A stretch of DNA of 52,616 bases, from positions 1 through 52,616 of IMG/VR virus record IMGVR_UViG_3300036791_000154. One strand, given 5' to 3'. The notes beneath the pieces were generated by a model. The model was not told the DNA's origin, did no database searches, and saw nothing but the letters and a program-made list of their open reading frames with translations. This document shows, in pieces, positions 46,366-52,557 of the stretch. Position 1 is the first letter of the stretch; every line of letters begins with the position of its first letter. Source of the DNA: a virus. The translations under genes were made by a program, and so were the position numbers.

Positions 46366-46391
46366 GCTACGCGACTTTTGCAGAAAAGCCT

Positions 46392-46949
46392 TTAGAATGC
46401 TGGCTCTTCTTGGGGTGCTGGCTCTGCGGGAGTCTCTGCGGTAGCAGCTTCGCCCGCTTGTCCAGCAGCCATTTTCGCCTGCAATTCGCGGACACGCGCG
46501 GCACGTTCGGCGTAACGCTTCGCCTGCGCTTCCAGTTGCTTCATCCGCTTTTCGTCCTTTGCCAATTGCGCGGCAGCCTCTTCTGGGGTTGTCGGCAAAG
46601 GCTCTTCCTTTGGACGCGGTCCCGCTGCTTCCAACTCTTCCGAAAGCTTGATGAATTCATCCGTCTTTCGGAAGACCTGATAAAGCGCCTGGCAAGCAAC
46701 GATAGTCGCCATGTCCATGGTGTACTTTTCGTTGCTTTCGCGATTGATCCAATTGGCAAAGGCAACGTGTTTCGGCGCATTCCAATTACGCTTCATCGCC
46801 TTGTCAATTGTCGTCGCGAAATCGGCGTCAACTTCTGTCGCCTCTTCGGTGTGATCCGCTTTTGCTTCGGTGCTCGCAGCATTAGCAGCATCGGTGCTCG
46901 CATCGGTGCTAGGTGCATCGGTGCTCGCGATGTCGGCAACGTCTGTCAT
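46392..46949 (-). CDS. Alanine/glutamate-rich coiled-coil early protein
   Basis: A 185-residue protein with GGGAGGTAGGAA before its ATG. Acidic Ala/Thr/Asp N-terminus (1-45), a central domain (47-110, NWNAPKHVAFANWINRES), then a long coiled coil (115-165) and an Ala/Glu/Pro tail. Codon use is richer in GC than its neighbours. Likely an abundant early structural or host-binding protein; no family recognised. Confidence 0.6.
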   Translation of the reverse strand: MTDVADIASTDAPSTDASTDAANAASTEAKADHTEEATEVDADFATTIDKAMKRNWNAPKHVAFANWINRESNEKYTMDMATIVACQALYQVFRKTDEFIKLSEELEAAGPRPKEEPLPTTPEEAAAQLAKDEKRMKQLEAQAKRYAERAARVRELQAKMAAGQAGEAATAETPAEPAPQEEPAF

Positions 46950-47008
46950 TTCCTACCTCCCAGTAGGTTCTAGCTAGCCTGTCTGACTAGCTCCTATCAA
47001 TGCTGACA

Positions 47009-47035
47009 CTAGCGGTTAGAGTGCTAATCCGCTAG
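47009..47035. other. Hairpin in leader of the coiled-coil gene
   Basis: CTAGCGGTTAG and CTAA(T)CCGCTAG form an 11-bp stem with a bulged T and a 4-nt loop. It lies between hammerhead copy 3 and the next ribosome site, i.e. in the 5' leader left after cleavage. Confidence 0.45.
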
Positions 47036-47065
47036 ACCTTATCGCCAATTTTTCTAGCTCATTTT

Positions 47066-47124
47066 GGTCTCGTCAGTGTGCGCGTTACGCACAGACACCC
47101 TTTGTTACTAAGGGTGTTTCGACC
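47066..47124 (-). ncRNA. Type II hammerhead ribozyme, copy 3
   Basis: Stem II GGUC/GACC, GAA, stem III ACACCCUU/AAGGGUGU, C17, stem I UGUGCG-UAACG-CGCACA, then CUGACGA. The C at core position 7 is the variable position of the hammerhead consensus. Cleavage predicted between 47094 and 47093. It starts 8 nt after the preceding stop. This copy has no CAUCAG competitor. Confidence 0.93.
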
Positions 47125-47132
47125 TAGCTTGC

Positions 47133-47288
47133 TTAGGCTTCTAATGCCGCTAGTAGCTTGCGGCACCTATCGGAAACATTCCCACGATTAGTGCCTAACC
47201 GCGTGAATTCCAACGCTTGCATCATCGTTCGATATTCAGCGTTGCTAAGCACAATCACCTTGTTTCCAGTGGCAATCCGCGTTGCCAT
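47133..47288 (-). CDS. Small hypothetical early protein
   Basis: A 51-residue protein from ATG 47288, which overlaps the preceding stop (TGATG), with AAAGGG 8 nt upstream. Basic; helix TMMQALEFTRL. Its stop is followed by hammerhead copy 3. Confidence 0.55.
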   Translation of the reverse strand: MATRIATGNKVIVLSNAEYRTMMQALEFTRLGTNRGNVSDRCRKLLAALEA

Positions 47289-47584
47289 CACTTTTGCCCT
47301 TTGAATATAGGGCATGTTTCCAAGTGTGGCTCAGTGTGGCATTCATACAATGATGAAAGCGCAAATTCATTGGCTTCTAGATAAGCGTTTTTCTCTTCTC
47401 CAGAGGCCATGCCTGCGTATTTCTCAGTCATCGCATCAATGTATTTCCAATCACCCTGGCTCATGATGCATTCGATTTCAGCGATCTTTTCGGCTTCTGA
47501 GTCATTCGCCCAGGCATATTTCAATAGCCATTCGCGAATTTCTGCCTCCAAGAACACTGGCTTGTCTGATTCATTTTCAGTCAT
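47288..47584 (-). CDS. Small acidic early protein
   Basis: A 98-residue protein, start overlapping the preceding stop (TGATG). Helical and Glu-rich (DSEAEKIAEIECIM, EEKNAYLEANEFALSSLY), with C-terminal Cys/His (ECHTEPHLETC). No recognised family. Confidence 0.6.
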   Translation of the reverse strand: MTENESDKPVFLEAEIREWLLKYAWANDSEAEKIAEIECIMSQGDWKYIDAMTEKYAGMASGEEKNAYLEANEFALSSLYECHTEPHLETCPIFKGQK

Positions 47585-47820
47585 CAGACGCGCCTATCTT
47601 CTGGACCGCCGAGCTTCGCAATATGCGCATTAAGATCAGCTAGCGCACCCTTGCGAGTGCGAGCTTTCGTAATGCCCTGTCGCTGTAACGCCTTTAGCGT
47701 TGACTGACGAAACATGATGCCCTTGATTTCCAAGTGCAATCGTCCGCGCATGCTCAGCAGTGCGAACATATTGATTTCGTCTGGCGTGTCCAGGATAATG
47801 TCGCCATTATCGTTAATCAT
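47584..47820 (-). CDS. Small actinophage-type early protein
   Basis: A 78-residue protein with leader GGGAGGCACAA. FALLSMRGRLHLEIKG, then QSTLKALQRQGITKARTRKGALADLNAHI is a basic helical pattern common in actinophage early proteins. Likely nucleic-acid binding; no proven role. Confidence 0.65.
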   Translation of the reverse strand: MINDNGDIILDTPDEINMFALLSMRGRLHLEIKGIMFRQSTLKALQRQGITKARTRKGALADLNAHIAKLGGPEDRRV

Positions 47821-47839
47821 TTGTGCCTCCCTGACACTT

Positions 47840-47905
47840 GTAATTGATCTTGCTTATCCTAATCGGATAGGGAATCACCCACATTCCATGGGTAATTCGC
47901 AATCG
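47840..47905 (-). other. Three-way-junction-like element, possible degenerate hammerhead
   Basis: At the one junction of the array without a good hammerhead, the transcribed strand can form the same topology: closing UUGC/GCAA, GAA, hairpin UUACCC/GGGUGA, then hairpin UAUCC-GAUUA-GGAUA. CUGANGA and the GUC triplet are absent, so it should not cleave. It begins just after the stop of the 65-residue gene. The resemblance may be chance. Confidence 0.35.
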
Positions 47906-47907
47906 GA

Positions 47908-48105
47908 TTAGTTGTCAGCTAATGCCTTGTCACCCTCAATAGCGCCAACTAGCAGCGCATCAGAAAGCGAGCAATAACGTCCAACAGCGGTTAGCGTAAC
48001 CGAACCGTCGGAATTCCAAGACATCTTCGATAGTGTTGCCGTAGCGTCACCATCTCTCTGAATTACAGCATGACTTTCGCCGTAATAGATTATGCCTTTT
48101 TGCAT
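47908..48105 (-). CDS. Small hypothetical early protein
   Basis: A 65-residue protein with leader GGGAGGCACAAA. Beta-rich (IIYYGESHAVIQRDG, SVTLTAVGRY). Hammerhead copy 4 lies upstream of its leader. Confidence 0.6.
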   Translation of the reverse strand: MQKGIIYYGESHAVIQRDGDATATLSKMSWNSDGSVTLTAVGRYCSLSDALLVGAIEGDKALADN

Positions 48106-48144
48106 TTTGTGCCTCCCATGACACTGGTATTTCTAATTTCTGAT

Positions 48145-48203
48145 GGTCTCATCAGTGACGCATTAAGCGTCAGACACCCTTACGAACAAAGGGTGTTTCG
48201 ACC
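48145..48203 (-). ncRNA. Type II hammerhead ribozyme, copy 4
   Basis: Stem II GGUC/GACC, GAA, stem III with ACACCCUU/AAGGGUGU, C17, stem I UGACGC-UUAAU-GCGUCA, CUGAUGA. Cleavage predicted between 48173 and 48172. It starts 2 nt after the preceding stop. CAUCAG just downstream can pair with CUGAUG, an alternative fold. Confidence 0.93.
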
Positions 48204-48205
48204 TT

Positions 48206-48706
48206 TCACCAATCGTATTTTTTAGCGCAGATTGGTCCAATACCGCGTGCAATCGACTCAGGATCGGTTAGCGGACTACCGCAAATACCGCATGCGCCAA
48301 CCTGCATTCCAAACGCCTGACTCGCAAGCGCAGGATCTTTTACGATTTCCGCGACAGCAAATCGCCAATCGGCAGCGCTAACGCGCGTGTACCGGAAATC
48401 GCCAGGGCTTCCAAGAACCTTTTGCACATAACGTCTTCCGTTATTGCGCGAGGTAGTAACCCTAAAGAAACGCCAGGTGTTGTCAGTACCGACAATCGCG
48501 TAACGACCATCGGGAATCGTGTCAGGCACAATCCAAGAAGTTGCCTTCTTAGGCATGCCTAAAAGCTGCTCAATAATCGTGCTAGCAGCAACGCGATCCA
48601 GATTTGGCCGTAACTCAGCGAGCTTTATCACGTAGTCAGCGGGTATTTCTCTACCCTCCAACAGACTATCGATAAAAGCGCTCTGCTTTTCGGTTACATC
48701 AGCCAT
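48206..48706 (-). CDS. DUF6011-like early protein
   Basis: A 166-residue protein from ATG 48706, with GGGAGG 10 nt upstream. C-terminal motif CGICGSPLTDPESIARGIGPICAKKYDW matches the DUF6011 pattern (CxxC plus GIGPxC), a small domain spread among phage and bacterial early proteins. The N-terminal half is a helical/beta domain of unknown type. Confidence 0.65.
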   Translation of the reverse strand: MADVTEKQSAFIDSLLEGREIPADYVIKLAELRPNLDRVAASTIIEQLLGMPKKATSWIVPDTIPDGRYAIVGTDNTWRFFRVTTSRNNGRRYVQKVLGSPGDFRYTRVSAADWRFAVAEIVKDPALASQAFGMQVGACGICGSPLTDPESIARGIGPICAKKYDW

Positions 48707-48752
48707 TGTGTTTGTGCCTCCCATGACACAGTGCAATAGAGTGACTATTGCT

Positions 48753-48811
48753 CATCTCATCAGACAAGTAACTAACTTGTGACACCCTTATTTCGTAAGG
48801 GTGTTTCGATG
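48753..48811 (-). ncRNA. Type II hammerhead ribozyme, copy 5
   Basis: Stem II is CAUC/GAUG: both outer base pairs differ from copies 1-4 yet pairing is kept (covariation). GAA, stem III ACACCCUUA/UAAGGGUGU, C17, stem I ACAAGU-UAGUU-ACUUGU, CUGAUGA. Cleavage predicted between 48781 and 48780. It starts 5 nt after the preceding stop. A further hairpin (GCAATA/TATTGC) follows in the leader. Confidence 0.94.
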
Positions 48812-48816
48812 TTTGG

Positions 48817-49113
48817 CTATCGATACGTAACGCCGTTATGTATCGCGAATTCGCCGATTTGCGACTGTCGCGCAATCTCGGTAATTGGCCACCATGTCTC
48901 GAAGCCGTTTACCAACGTGACTCGCACGTAGCAATCTCTGACGTCATCGGGACGCGGCGAATCGTTGTCTCCAGAAAGGTAGCGAAGCGTACCCTCTGCG
49001 ATTTCACCGCCCGGCATGTATCGCCTGACTTTTGCGTTATGCATAAGCGCGCGCATGACATCAGCTAAGCCGTAAACTTCACCTGGCGTTAGCGGACCAT
49101 GATTTTTAGACAT
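48817..49113 (-). CDS. Small hypothetical early protein
   Basis: A 98-residue protein from ATG 49113 with GGGAGGCACA just upstream. Polar; helix GEVYGLADVMRALMHNAKV then strands (DCYVRVTLVNGFETWWPITEIARQ). Hammerhead copy 5 follows its stop. No recognised family. Confidence 0.6.
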   Translation of the reverse strand: MSKNHGPLTPGEVYGLADVMRALMHNAKVRRYMPGGEIAEGTLRYLSGDNDSPRPDDVRDCYVRVTLVNGFETWWPITEIARQSQIGEFAIHNGVTYR

Positions 49114-49152
49114 TGTGCCTCCCTGGCACTCACTGCGAAGCGATCGCAGGAA

Positions 49153-49211
49153 AATCTCATCAGGCAAGTAGCTAACTTGCGACACCCTTATTTCGTAAGG
49201 GTGTTTCGATC
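49153..49211 (-). ncRNA. Type II hammerhead ribozyme, copy 6
   Basis: Stem II is GAUC/GAUU (one G-U pair in the transcribed RNA). GAA, stem III ACACCCUUA/UAAGGGUGU, C17, stem I GCAAGU-UAGCU-ACUUGC, CUGAUGA. Cleavage predicted between 49181 and 49180. The preceding gene's TGA stop (49212-49210) overlaps stem II, so a ribosome at the stop codon would block folding. A CTGCG/CGCAG hairpin lies further down the leader. Confidence 0.93.
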
Positions 49212-49626
49212 ATGCGCTAACAAGCGCTGCAAGCATGGCTTCCAACTCAGCGATCAGTGACGCAGTGTCAGAAGCGGTAACCGTGACTGTCTCAGTCGCA
49301 ACAGGCGCGGTCTCCATGGTGGCAGCCTTAGCAAGCTCGCGAGCAGCCTTACGGGCCGCGCGAACCTTGATACGGTCGCACTTGGCAGGCACTTCCACGC
49401 CCGCCATCTTGTGGCAAACCTTGCAGCCAAAGAGTCCAGAATCGACTGCCTCAGCGTAAGTCATGCCTGACGTACCCGTTAGACGGTACGTTGTGAAAAC
49501 CTCATTGCCCTGGCTAGCGTGAGTCGTCCAGCCAAGCACAACCCCACGGCAGTCATCGAAAAGGTGAAAGTGGTTACCGTTCACACTGTTGATAACGAAT
49601 GACTCAGGGTTAATTACGGTGCTCAT
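49210..49626 (-). CDS. First early gene of the array
   Basis: A 138-residue protein with GGGAGGGCAAA before ATG. NHFHLFDDCRGV and CKVCHKMAG give His/Cys pairs suggesting a small zinc site; a basic helix (RIKVRAARKAARELAKAA) and a Thr/Ala tail follow. It is the first gene after the 1.4-kb non-coding region, so probably the most abundant early protein. Confidence 0.6.
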   Translation of the reverse strand: MSTVINPESFVINSVNGNHFHLFDDCRGVVLGWTTHASQGNEVFTTYRLTGTSGMTYAEAVDSGLFGCKVCHKMAGVEVPAKCDRIKVRAARKAARELAKAATMETAPVATETVTVTASDTASLIAELEAMLAALVSA

Positions 49627-50181
49627 TTTGCCCTCCCAGGCGATAGTTGCTTATCCCTTTGACAAGCAGCCAGTGACACAAGCCTTGCAAGTGTTGCTCT
49701 TATGTCCTAGGCAATCTGTCAAACGACAGCTTGCGAAAAACGACCTAGCAGCTTTTGTGTTTCGGGAGGCCACTAGGTCTCGGGAGTCTCTATTTAATGT
49801 CTACCCGCAAGGTTAAAGGGTTGATATTCCCTGTACATGCTTGACCACACGAGACAGAATTTACGTAGCTACCGCTGAATGCAACTACCAGCCAGCATGT
49901 CGCGTAATCATCAGATAGGCTTGAATCTTGCGATTCCGCCACTTCCCTGCATCCGCGCGACCATCGTTTCAGATGTGCTCTCGATAGGTCACTAGTCAGC
50001 GCTTGCGTAAAACTCGCGCTATCAAGGTGCCTTACCCTTGCGAATCTATTTTCTTGTTTTTCGCTTGCAAGAGAATCTTCGCACGGATTCCCAGAAAACC
50101 TCAACTTTTGAGGCTCGTTGTTACCAAACCGTGACCATACCGTTATGGAACCGTGACTTAGTGTCCCATATTGCCCTACTT

Positions 50182-50306
50182 TGTCCGATTCCCTGATTGT
50201 CGGCATCGCGTGGACCGTCGGCAATGTCCGATTCCTGGATTGCCTCGATTGCCTGGGATGTCCGAATACTGGGCCTGCCGACGGCACAAGATGTCGCGAT
50301 TGTCCG
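50182..50306. repeat. Cluster of TGTCCG motifs
   Basis: TGTCCG at 50182, 50225, 50259 and 50301, mostly as [AT]TGTCCGA, with several GATTGCC/GATTGTC copies between. Spacing 43, 34 and 42 bp. It may be a regulator array or origin iterons. Confidence 0.4.
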
Positions 50307-50542
50307 TATTTTGGGACCGTTACCTTACGGCGTGACCTTGCGAGATTTGCCGATTGCCGAGCTTGTGAGCCAATCTGAGACATGTTGATCTTGACCTAGT
50401 AGGGTCACACCCCGGATTACTTGATCTTGTTAGCGTCGATTCTAGGCGTTCGATAGTTCGCGAAACTAACTATCTCTTGCGATTTCGGCTCGTTGGACCG
50501 CCAGACTCCCGTATTTACTGGCCTGTAGCCCTGGATTGGCCG

Positions 50543-50727
50543 TTAACGAGCCTGAGATGGCCGTAGGCCCAAGATCATTTAGCATGCTTGCAGCCACCCT
50601 AGGTACCCCAAAAACTCCAGCCTACGGCGATCTGGGTCTTAACGGCTCTGAGATGGAGTCTAAGCCATGATCTTTTAGCATGGTCGCAACTACCCTCGAC
50701 ACCCCAAAAAAGTCGCTTAGGCTCCAT
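50543..50727. repeat. Tandem pair of about 96-bp structured repeats
   Basis: Unit A begins at 50543 and unit B at 50639, each with TTAACG, CTGAGATGG, then GATC-TTTAGCATG, ACCCT and ACCCCAAAAA in the same order. Each is closed by its own stem: A GCCGTAGGC/GCCTACGGC (50560-50568, 50620-50628), B a 13-bp stem from ATGGAGTC to GGCTCCAT (50653-50665, 50715-50727). The stem sequences differ but pairing is kept. Confidence 0.6.
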
Positions 50728-50782
50728 CGACCCTATTTGATCTTGGAATCGAGTTTCGCCTTATTCTATAAGCCCAAACGAG

Positions 50783-50807
50783 TTTGCCCTTGCAAAATAA
50801 GGGCAAA
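50783..50807. other. Hairpin 1 of trio
   Basis: TTTGCCCTT (50783-50791) and AAGGGCAAA (50799-50807), a perfect 9-bp stem with a 7-nt loop. Confidence 0.55.
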
Positions 50808-50812
50808 TGGAA

Positions 50813-50842
50813 AACTAGGCTCGGTGAGGCCCAAGCCTAGTT
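50813..50842. other. Hairpin 2 of trio
   Basis: AACTAGGCT (50813-50821) and AGCCTAGTT (50834-50842), a perfect 9-bp stem with a 12-nt loop. Confidence 0.55.
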
Positions 50843-50876
50843 CTCCTACCATATTTAGTTGTTCTGTTTCTCCTAC

Positions 50877-50918
50877 AGAATTAGTAGACAACCCGTGGAC
50901 CTTTTGTCTACTAATTCT
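50877..50918. other. Hairpin 3 of trio, with operator-like half-sites
   Basis: AGAATTAGTAGACAA (50877-50891) and TTGTCTACTAATTCT (50904-50918) form a perfect 15-bp stem with a 12-nt loop; CTAC/GTAG extend it past a bulge. The arms contain GTTGTCTAC-type half-sites shared with the operators at 23584 and 23636. Confidence 0.6.
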
Positions 50919-51027
50919 AGTAGTCCTATAGATAACGTCCAGGTAGCGGAGTGTGGCCTCTGTCCCAATCCTCTTAACCGCGTTTAAATGCATTAATCAA
51001 TGCGAGGCACCTGGACAAGCCTATTAG

Positions 51028-51852
51028 TTAGTAAGTAAAGAGATGCGCCCAGTCATCCGACCAACATTGCCCATAAAGCGTTGTCGTCGCTGAGTATTCT
51101 TCACGTTGCCATGCCGCGCATGCGTCCGTCGTTGGCTGCTCCCACTTGCCGTCGGCCCATGACGAGCTGGGATTACTAACGCCTGGCACATAGCCCAACT
51201 CAATCAGCCTTTGTTGTATGGCCTTCACGTCAGGCTGCTCGTTGGCGTAATAACCACCATGCGATTCATTGGGACCGTTGATATCGCCAAAGTAATCGTT
51301 TGGCCCCATATAACTGGGCCATTGTCGATGGAGAGTACCTCCCCCAGACGCTGGTGGCGGGGTAATTGGCACGCCTCCACCGCTAGCTCCCGCAGTAATC
51401 ACGGCTGCAATTCCCTGTAGCGCTGGGCCATCGTTGCAGTATTGACGCAGAATCGACAGATGGACATGCCACAGATGGGAATCATCCGATGTGCATGGGT
51501 AATTGCCCTTGTAGTCATAGCCAATGACGTTGTAGCCATCAGCACTGCCAAAGAATGACCGCGCTGGATTCATTCGAGAATCGTTGGCAGCATTGAGCAA
51601 TCGTTGGCTAACCGTGTAATGATCGCTTGCACTGTTCCAACTGATGTCAAGCGCGCTAGCAGCTTCTCCATCGCCTTGCTTGTCTTCGGCGTATTGGACA
51701 CTGTAGTCATCACCGCCGACATAATTGCGTCCGCGATGGTAGCCATAAGTGTGTGCAGAATCGCCGACAATCCCACCCATCAATGCCGATGGAATGGCAC
51801 TTTGGACCGTGTTGAAAAGGTCTTTGATGGCTTGCGGCGCATACTCACTCAT
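51028..51852 (-). CDS. Endolysin: M15-like peptidase with peptidoglycan-binding domain
   Basis: A 274-residue lysin. Residues 20-140 resemble M15/VanY-type D,D- or L,D-peptidases: HTYGYHRG (H34, H39), ALDISW (D69), and SHLWHVHLS (H126-H131). A Gly/Pro linker (about 150-170) leads to a PG_binding_1-like domain (DVKAIQQRLIELGYVPG to the end). It digests the host cell wall at lysis. ATG overlaps the preceding stop (ATGA). No signal peptide, so a holin is needed. Confidence 0.82.
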   Translation of the reverse strand: MSEYAPQAIKDLFNTVQSAIPSALMGGIVGDSAHTYGYHRGRNYVGGDDYSVQYAEDKQGDGEAASALDISWNSASDHYTVSQRLLNAANDSRMNPARSFFGSADGYNVIGYDYKGNYPCTSDDSHLWHVHLSILRQYCNDGPALQGIAAVITAGASGGGVPITPPPASGGGTLHRQWPSYMGPNDYFGDINGPNESHGGYYANEQPDVKAIQQRLIELGYVPGVSNPSSSWADGKWEQPTTDACAAWQREEYSATTTLYGQCWSDDWAHLFTY

Positions 51853-52013
51853 TCGTCTGTGCCATTCTCTGAGTCTTTGTCTTGCGGCTCGTGGCGTTCA
51901 CTACGCTCTCCATGCCGCAATTCTTTAAACCAATCTGGCGCCTTATCCTTTAGTCGCTCGCGGTCGCCAACATCACGAAATTCAGGCTCTTTGCTTGGCT
52001 CTTTGCTGGTCAT
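51849..52013 (-). CDS. 54-residue charged protein in the lysis cassette
   Basis: ATG 52013 with GGGAGGCAGA just upstream; the stop overlaps the endolysin start. Very charged (KEPSKEPEFRDVGDRERLKDKAPDWFKELRHG). No membrane segment. Its strong ribosome site and tight coupling support a real gene; possibly a lysis regulator. Confidence 0.6.
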   Translation of the reverse strand: MTSKEPSKEPEFRDVGDRERLKDKAPDWFKELRHGERSERHEPQDKDSENGTDE

Positions 52014-52022
52014 TCTGCCTCC

Positions 52023-52364
52023 CTAGGCTATTGGAATACGGTTGCCTTCCGCATCAAAGTAAAGCATGGCTATTTCTGGATAATCACCTTGTACCGCCGA
52101 TAGAATCTGCTCATCTTGGATGCGACTTGCGATGACTGCGCCATCCTCATCAGCAGCACTATCCGCCATGCCTGGAGCAGAAGCAGCCATACGGATAAAG
52201 GTAGAGATGATGGACTGATTGTTGCGCAGGCAGTCTGTCGCCAATGCCTTAATGTCTGCCCGTGTGTCATTGATGTATGTCTGGGATTGCTCGTTAACAC
52301 AAGCTGAAACTCGCTCGTTGAACTCAACATCTTGGGCAAGATTGGCAATCGCCAGGTACGTCAT
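52023..52364 (-). CDS. Small conserved virion/lysis-region protein
   Basis: A 113-residue protein, ATG overlapping the preceding stop (ATGA). MTYLAIANLAQDVEFNERVSACVNEQ opens with a helix pattern common in small proteins encoded near actinophage tail and lysis genes. Acidic middle and a C-terminal strand. Role unknown. Confidence 0.6.
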   Translation of the reverse strand: MTYLAIANLAQDVEFNERVSACVNEQSQTYINDTRADIKALATDCLRNNQSIISTFIRMAASAPGMADSAADEDGAVIASRIQDEQILSAVQGDYPEIAMLYFDAEGNRIPIA

Positions 52365-52555
52365 GATGAACCACCATTCTTGTGATTGTTACTTGTTGGC
52401 AATGAGACGACAACGATTGCCAGTCCACCAAGAATCCCAATAGCAGCAAGGATATCTGTCGATGAATCACGGTTCAAAATAAAGACAATGATGGACAACG
52501 TCAGCACAGCAACGCCAAGCAAAATCATGATTGCGAGCTTGCGCGTAGGTGTCAT
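52361..52555 (-). CDS. Putative holin
   Basis: A 64-residue protein (ATG 52555; a GTG at 52561 is also possible) with two transmembrane segments (LAIMILLGVAVLTLSIIVFIL and ILAAIGILGGLAIVVVSL) joined by a short polar loop, and a short charged N-terminus. It follows the tail fibre and precedes the endolysin. Size, topology and position fit a class II holin; no family confirmed. Confidence 0.65.
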   Translation of the reverse strand: MTPTRKLAIMILLGVAVLTLSIIVFILNRDSSTDILAAIGILGGLAIVVVSLPTSNNHKNGGSS

Positions 52556-52557
52556 GA

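Larger units (their letters stand above)
49627..51027. other. 1.4-kb non-coding region
   Basis: The largest gene-free stretch, between the endolysin and the early array. It carries the TGTCCG cluster, a tandem pair of structured repeats and three long hairpins, and must contain the promoter for the early array (no convincing -35/-10 pair found). Frames of up to 197 codons here are repetitive and lack a ribosome site. Confidence 0.65.

Noticed and set aside
49895-49930. CTGATGAT on the minus strand, a possible seventh hammerhead core
   Set aside because: No GAA/C17 partners or stems I and III at the right distance; a chance match.
49790-50383. 197-codon minus-strand open frame in the large non-coding region
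   Set aside because: Low-complexity, built from the TGTCCG/GATTGCC repeats, no ribosome site and no recognisable domain.
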